Source: Streptomyces bathyalis (GTDB lineage Bacteria > Actinomycetota > Actinomycetes > Streptomycetales > Streptomycetaceae). From it: a DNA stretch of 64,000 bases. Of this stretch, positions 61,812 to 64,000 are shown piece by piece. A model generated the notes under the pieces. It worked only from the letters and a program-made list of their open reading frames with translations. It ran no database searches and was not told where the DNA came from. The position numbers and the translations under genes were made by a program. How positions within the stretch are numbered: position 1 is the first letter of the stretch; the number at the start of each line of letters is the position of its first letter. The stretch lies in the NCBI RefSeq assembly GCF_015910445.1, contig NZ_CP048882.1, forward strand, positions 4,216,001 to 4,280,000, written 5' to 3'.

Positions 61812-62819
61812 TCAGACGAAGGCTCTGCCGAACAGATAGACGACGGGTGCCGCCAGCGTCAGTGGCAGTGCCACACCTGCCGTCATGTGTACGAAGCGCG
61901 ACGGGTAGTCGTAGCTCGCCACCCGCAGTCCCAGCAGCGCGCACCCGCCCGTCACCAGGCCCAGGACGCCGCCGGCGGCGGCGGGGGCGGTCGCCGCCCC
62001 GTCACCGCCGAGCACGGTCAGCTGCCCCACGGCAACTCCCGCCCCGGCCGCCGCCAGCAGGGCGACGGCGGGTGAGACGAGCGGCGGCAGTGGCAGCGCG
62101 CGGGCCAGGGCGGCGACTGCCACGGCGGCAGCGCCGGCTGTCACCGCGTCTGCGGACGCCGCGTCGAGAGAGGCGAGGTAGCCGGCCGCGACCACGGTCA
62201 GAGCGGTGGAGGTGAACGCGGCCGTCAGCGCGTAGAGCCGCTCGTCGGGGCCGGACTGGTTGCGCAGATGGAGCACGACGGTCAGCACGCACCACAGGCC
62301 GAGCGTGCCGATGATCACGGATGGCGCGTGGCCGCTGTCGGCCAGCAGCAGGGAGGCGTCCGTCGCCACCCCCGCGAGGAAGGCGAGCGCGATGCCCTGA
62401 CGCGCGGGCCACATCCCGTTCAGACGGAACCACCCCGCCGCCGTCACCGCCTGGAGCAGCGCGACGGCGACGGCCAGCGCGGCCTCGCCGATCTGGGCGG
62501 CTCCTGCCACCAGGAGGGCGAGCGCCGTGGTCACGGCCGCGGGCAGCAGCCCGGGAGCGATGAGCGGCGACCCCTTGGAGCGGGTCGCGGGGGCGCCCGT
62601 GCGGGCGGCGGCACCTGTGGCGGTGGCCGTGGCGGCGACGGCGGACGGCAGCGGCTGGGACTGCGACCGGGGCTGCGGCTGTGCCTGCGACCGGGACTGG
62701 GACCGAAATTGGGGCTGGGACTGGGAGTACGAGCCGGGACGCGGGTGGGGCTGCGGGTGCGGGCGGCCTTGCGGCTGCTGGTGCTGCGCGCCCGTGCGGG
62801 AGTGGGAGTTGTCGCTCAC
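61812..62819 (-). CDS. Polytopic membrane protein with Gln/Ser/Pro-rich tail
   Basis: A 335-residue protein. Residues 1-60 are low-complexity (repeats of SQPQ, RSQS, QPQP), probably cytoplasmic and disordered. Then come about eight hydrophobic segments (GLLPAAVTTALALLVAGAA, AALAVAVALLQAVTAAGW and so on). No known transporter motif. The ATG overlaps the MoaD-like stop (ATGA), so it is coupled with that gene. Function unknown. Confidence 0.75.
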   Translation of the reverse strand: MSDNSHSRTGAQHQQPQGRPHPQPHPRPGSYSQSQPQFRSQSRSQAQPQPRSQSQPLPSAVAATATATGAAARTGAPATRSKGSPLIAPGLLPAAVTTALALLVAGAAQIGEAALAVAVALLQAVTAAGWFRLNGMWPARQGIALAFLAGVATDASLLLADSGHAPSVIIGTLGLWCVLTVVLHLRNQSGPDERLYALTAAFTSTALTVVAAGYLASLDAASADAVTAGAAAVAVAALARALPLPPLVSPAVALLAAAGAGVAVGQLTVLGGDGAATAPAAAGGVLGLVTGGCALLGLRVASYDYPSRFVHMTAGVALPLTLAAPVVYLFGRAFV

Positions 62820-63082
62820 GCGGCACCCCCGGCGAACGGCGGGAGCACCTCGACGGTGCCGCCGTCGCTCAGCACCACCGCGTCGTGTGCGCGCTTGCCG
62901 ACGGACCGGCCGTCCACGAGAAAGGAGCAGCGCAGCAGTACGCGGGCGAAGTCCGGGCTCTCGGTGTGACGTTCGCGGGCGCTGTCCAGCGCGTCGGCGA
63001 GCGTCCCCGCCTCGTAGTGCTCCTCGGCCGTACCGGCCGCGGCTTTCGCCGCCGCCCAGTAACGGATCGTGCCACTCGCCAT
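62816..63082 (-). CDS. MoaD/ThiS family sulfur-carrier-like protein
   Basis: An 88-residue ubiquitin-fold protein. TIRYWAAAKAAAGTAEEHYEAGTLADALDSA and the end VLSDGGTVEVLPPFAGGAA match MoaD. The C-terminal Gly-Gly needed for thiocarboxylation is followed by two extra Ala, so processing or a different start/stop would be required for classical activity. ATG at 63082. Overlaps the next gene by four bases. Could serve molybdopterin or another sulfur transfer route. Confidence 0.85.
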   Translation of the reverse strand: MASGTIRYWAAAKAAAGTAEEHYEAGTLADALDSARERHTESPDFARVLLRCSFLVDGRSVGKRAHDAVVLSDGGTVEVLPPFAGGAA

Positions 63083-63230
63083 CGTGGGTCCTGCCCTCTC
63101 AGCCTGTCCGTCCCGCGGGACCGCGCCGTGCTGCCGTCCCGTCCGTCCCTGCCGGACCGCGTCCTGCCGTCGGCCGAACGGGACGGTCGGACGGTCCGTT
63201 CGTACGGATCGCGCGTTGTTGCGCGACCCA

Positions 63231-64000
63231 TCATGCCGGGCCGGCGGAGGGATCCGGCCACCGATGGCCGACCCAGCTGCCGATCCGGTGCAGGAGTTCG
63301 GGCTCCGCGGCGTTCTCGGCGTGACCGAAGCCCTCGACGAGCCACAGCTCGGTGCACTCCGGATCGCCCGCCGCGGCAAGGGAGTTGGGGTGGTCGACGG
63401 GGAAGTACGGGTCCTGGTCGCCATGGACGACGAGCAGGGGGGTCGGCGCGAGCAGCGGTGCGGCGGCCACGGGGGAGAGCGGCACCGGGTCCCAGTCGCG
63501 GGGGTGGATGCGCGTGCGAAGCCCGTAGCGGGAGACGAGCCGCCCCACGGGCCTCTGGATCACCCAGTGCAGCCGCCGCATCGGAGCGGTCCCCTTGTAG
63601 TACCAGCGTGCCGGTGCGCTCACGGCCACCACCGCGTCGGAGTGCTCGGCCGCACCGGGCCGCCCGGCGCCGGCGGGCTCCGTGCCGGATCGTGCGCCTG
63701 TGCGCCCCTCGTGCTCCTCGGGACGGTGGAGCGCCCCGTGCCGGACGACGACGGAGCCGCCCATCGAGAAGCCGACCGTCGCCACCCGGGCGTGACCGAG
63801 GGAGCGGGCCCAGGCCACCGCCGCCGCAAGATCGAGGACCTCGAGATCGCCGACCGTCGAGTGACCGCCGGAGCCGCCGTGCCCGCGGAACGAGAAGGTG
63901 ATCACCGCTGCGTACTGCGTGAACACCTGGACGGCCCGGCGGACGGCCGGCCGGTCGACCGAACCGCTGAAGCCGTGCGCCAGCACGATCGCACCCGGGG
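63231..64000 (-). CDS. Alpha/beta hydrolase (5' end beyond the window)
   Basis: Partial at the right edge; the start codon lies past base 64000. About 256 residues are visible. The oxyanion motif is IVLAHGFSGS near the visible start, the nucleophile elbow is VATVGFSMGGSVVV (Ser), the acid is in LLVVHGDQDPYFPVDH and the His in LVEGFGHAENA. A Gly/Arg-rich insertion (EEHEGRTGARSGTEPAGAG) follows the nucleophile. Likely serine hydrolase or esterase/lipase-like. Stop at 63231. Confidence 0.87.
   Translation of the reverse strand, partial: PGAIVLAHGFSGSVDRPAVRRAVQVFTQYAAVITFSFRGHGGSGGHSTVGDLEVLDLAAAVAWARSLGHARVATVGFSMGGSVVVRHGALHRPEEHEGRTGARSGTEPAGAGRPGAAEHSDAVVAVSAPARWYYKGTAPMRRLHWVIQRPVGRLVSRYGLRTRIHPRDWDPVPLSPVAAAPLLAPTPLLVVHGDQDPYFPVDHPNSLAAAGDPECTELWLVEGFGHAENAAEPELLHRIGSWVGHRWPDPSAGPA

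Overview
The window reads as a chromosomal stretch of a Streptomyces or close relative. GC content is very high, nearly every codon ends in G or C, many starts are GTG, and several genes are typical of that genus: an RsiG-type anti-sigma factor, a Nur-type nickel regulator, a streptogrisin-like protease, an S-adenosyl methyltransferase of the PF04672 type, a CGNR zinc-finger protein, an Eis-like acetyltransferase and GC-rich dispersed palindromes. No tRNA, rRNA or CRISPR array was seen.

Layout. 0-8.4 kb: two paralogous secreted beta-helix proteins (the first cut by the window edge), a two-domain VOC protein, a methyltransferase, a divergent TetR/SDR pair sharing a perfect 36-bp palindrome, a secreted serine protease and a TSUP permease. 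8.5-26.2 kb: a cobalamin (corrin ring) region with cobL, cobM, cbiD, cobK, cobIJ, cobH, cobG and cobN. It is interrupted by unrelated genes (map, XRE, GNAT, HAD, CGNR, a membrane protein) and by a TnpB element sitting between cobH and cobIJ. A cobalamin riboswitch precedes cobN. 26.2-32.6 kb: an enoyl-CoA hydratase-like gene, a truncated aconitase X operon, a probable hopanoid C-3 methylase (HpnR), an MFS transporter, a GNAT and a saccharopine dehydrogenase-like enoyl reductase.

32.9-40.1 kb: a probable hydroaromatic (shikimate/dehydroshikimate) catabolic cluster with an MHS-type permease, D-2-hydroxyacid dehydrogenase, zinc alcohol dehydrogenase, IclR regulator and a QuiC-like dehydroshikimate dehydratase. 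A TGTGCG-N5-CGCACA-like motif recurs in front of all its transcription units and is the likely IclR operator. 40.2-49.7 kb: assorted genes including a DUF4097 lipoprotein, a MerR-PP2C fusion, ankyrin, HAD, a phosphotransferase, and a GntR regulator with two matching operators next to a small membrane protein. 49.7-52.0 kb: a patch bracketed by inverted IS5-type remnants and holding a membrane-anchored LuxR regulator and an ABC ATPase fragment.

52.1-64.0 kb: core-genome genes (asparaginase, rsiG, dtd, VOC/AraC pair, ygfZ, nur, nitrobindin-like protein, DsrE, DUF1416, thiosulfate sulfurtransferase with an upstream leader peptide, LmeA-like protein, membrane protein, MoaD-like protein and a partial alpha/beta hydrolase). 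GC-rich palindromic repeats are scattered here. One copy lies inside cobN and one inside rsiG, both in frame.
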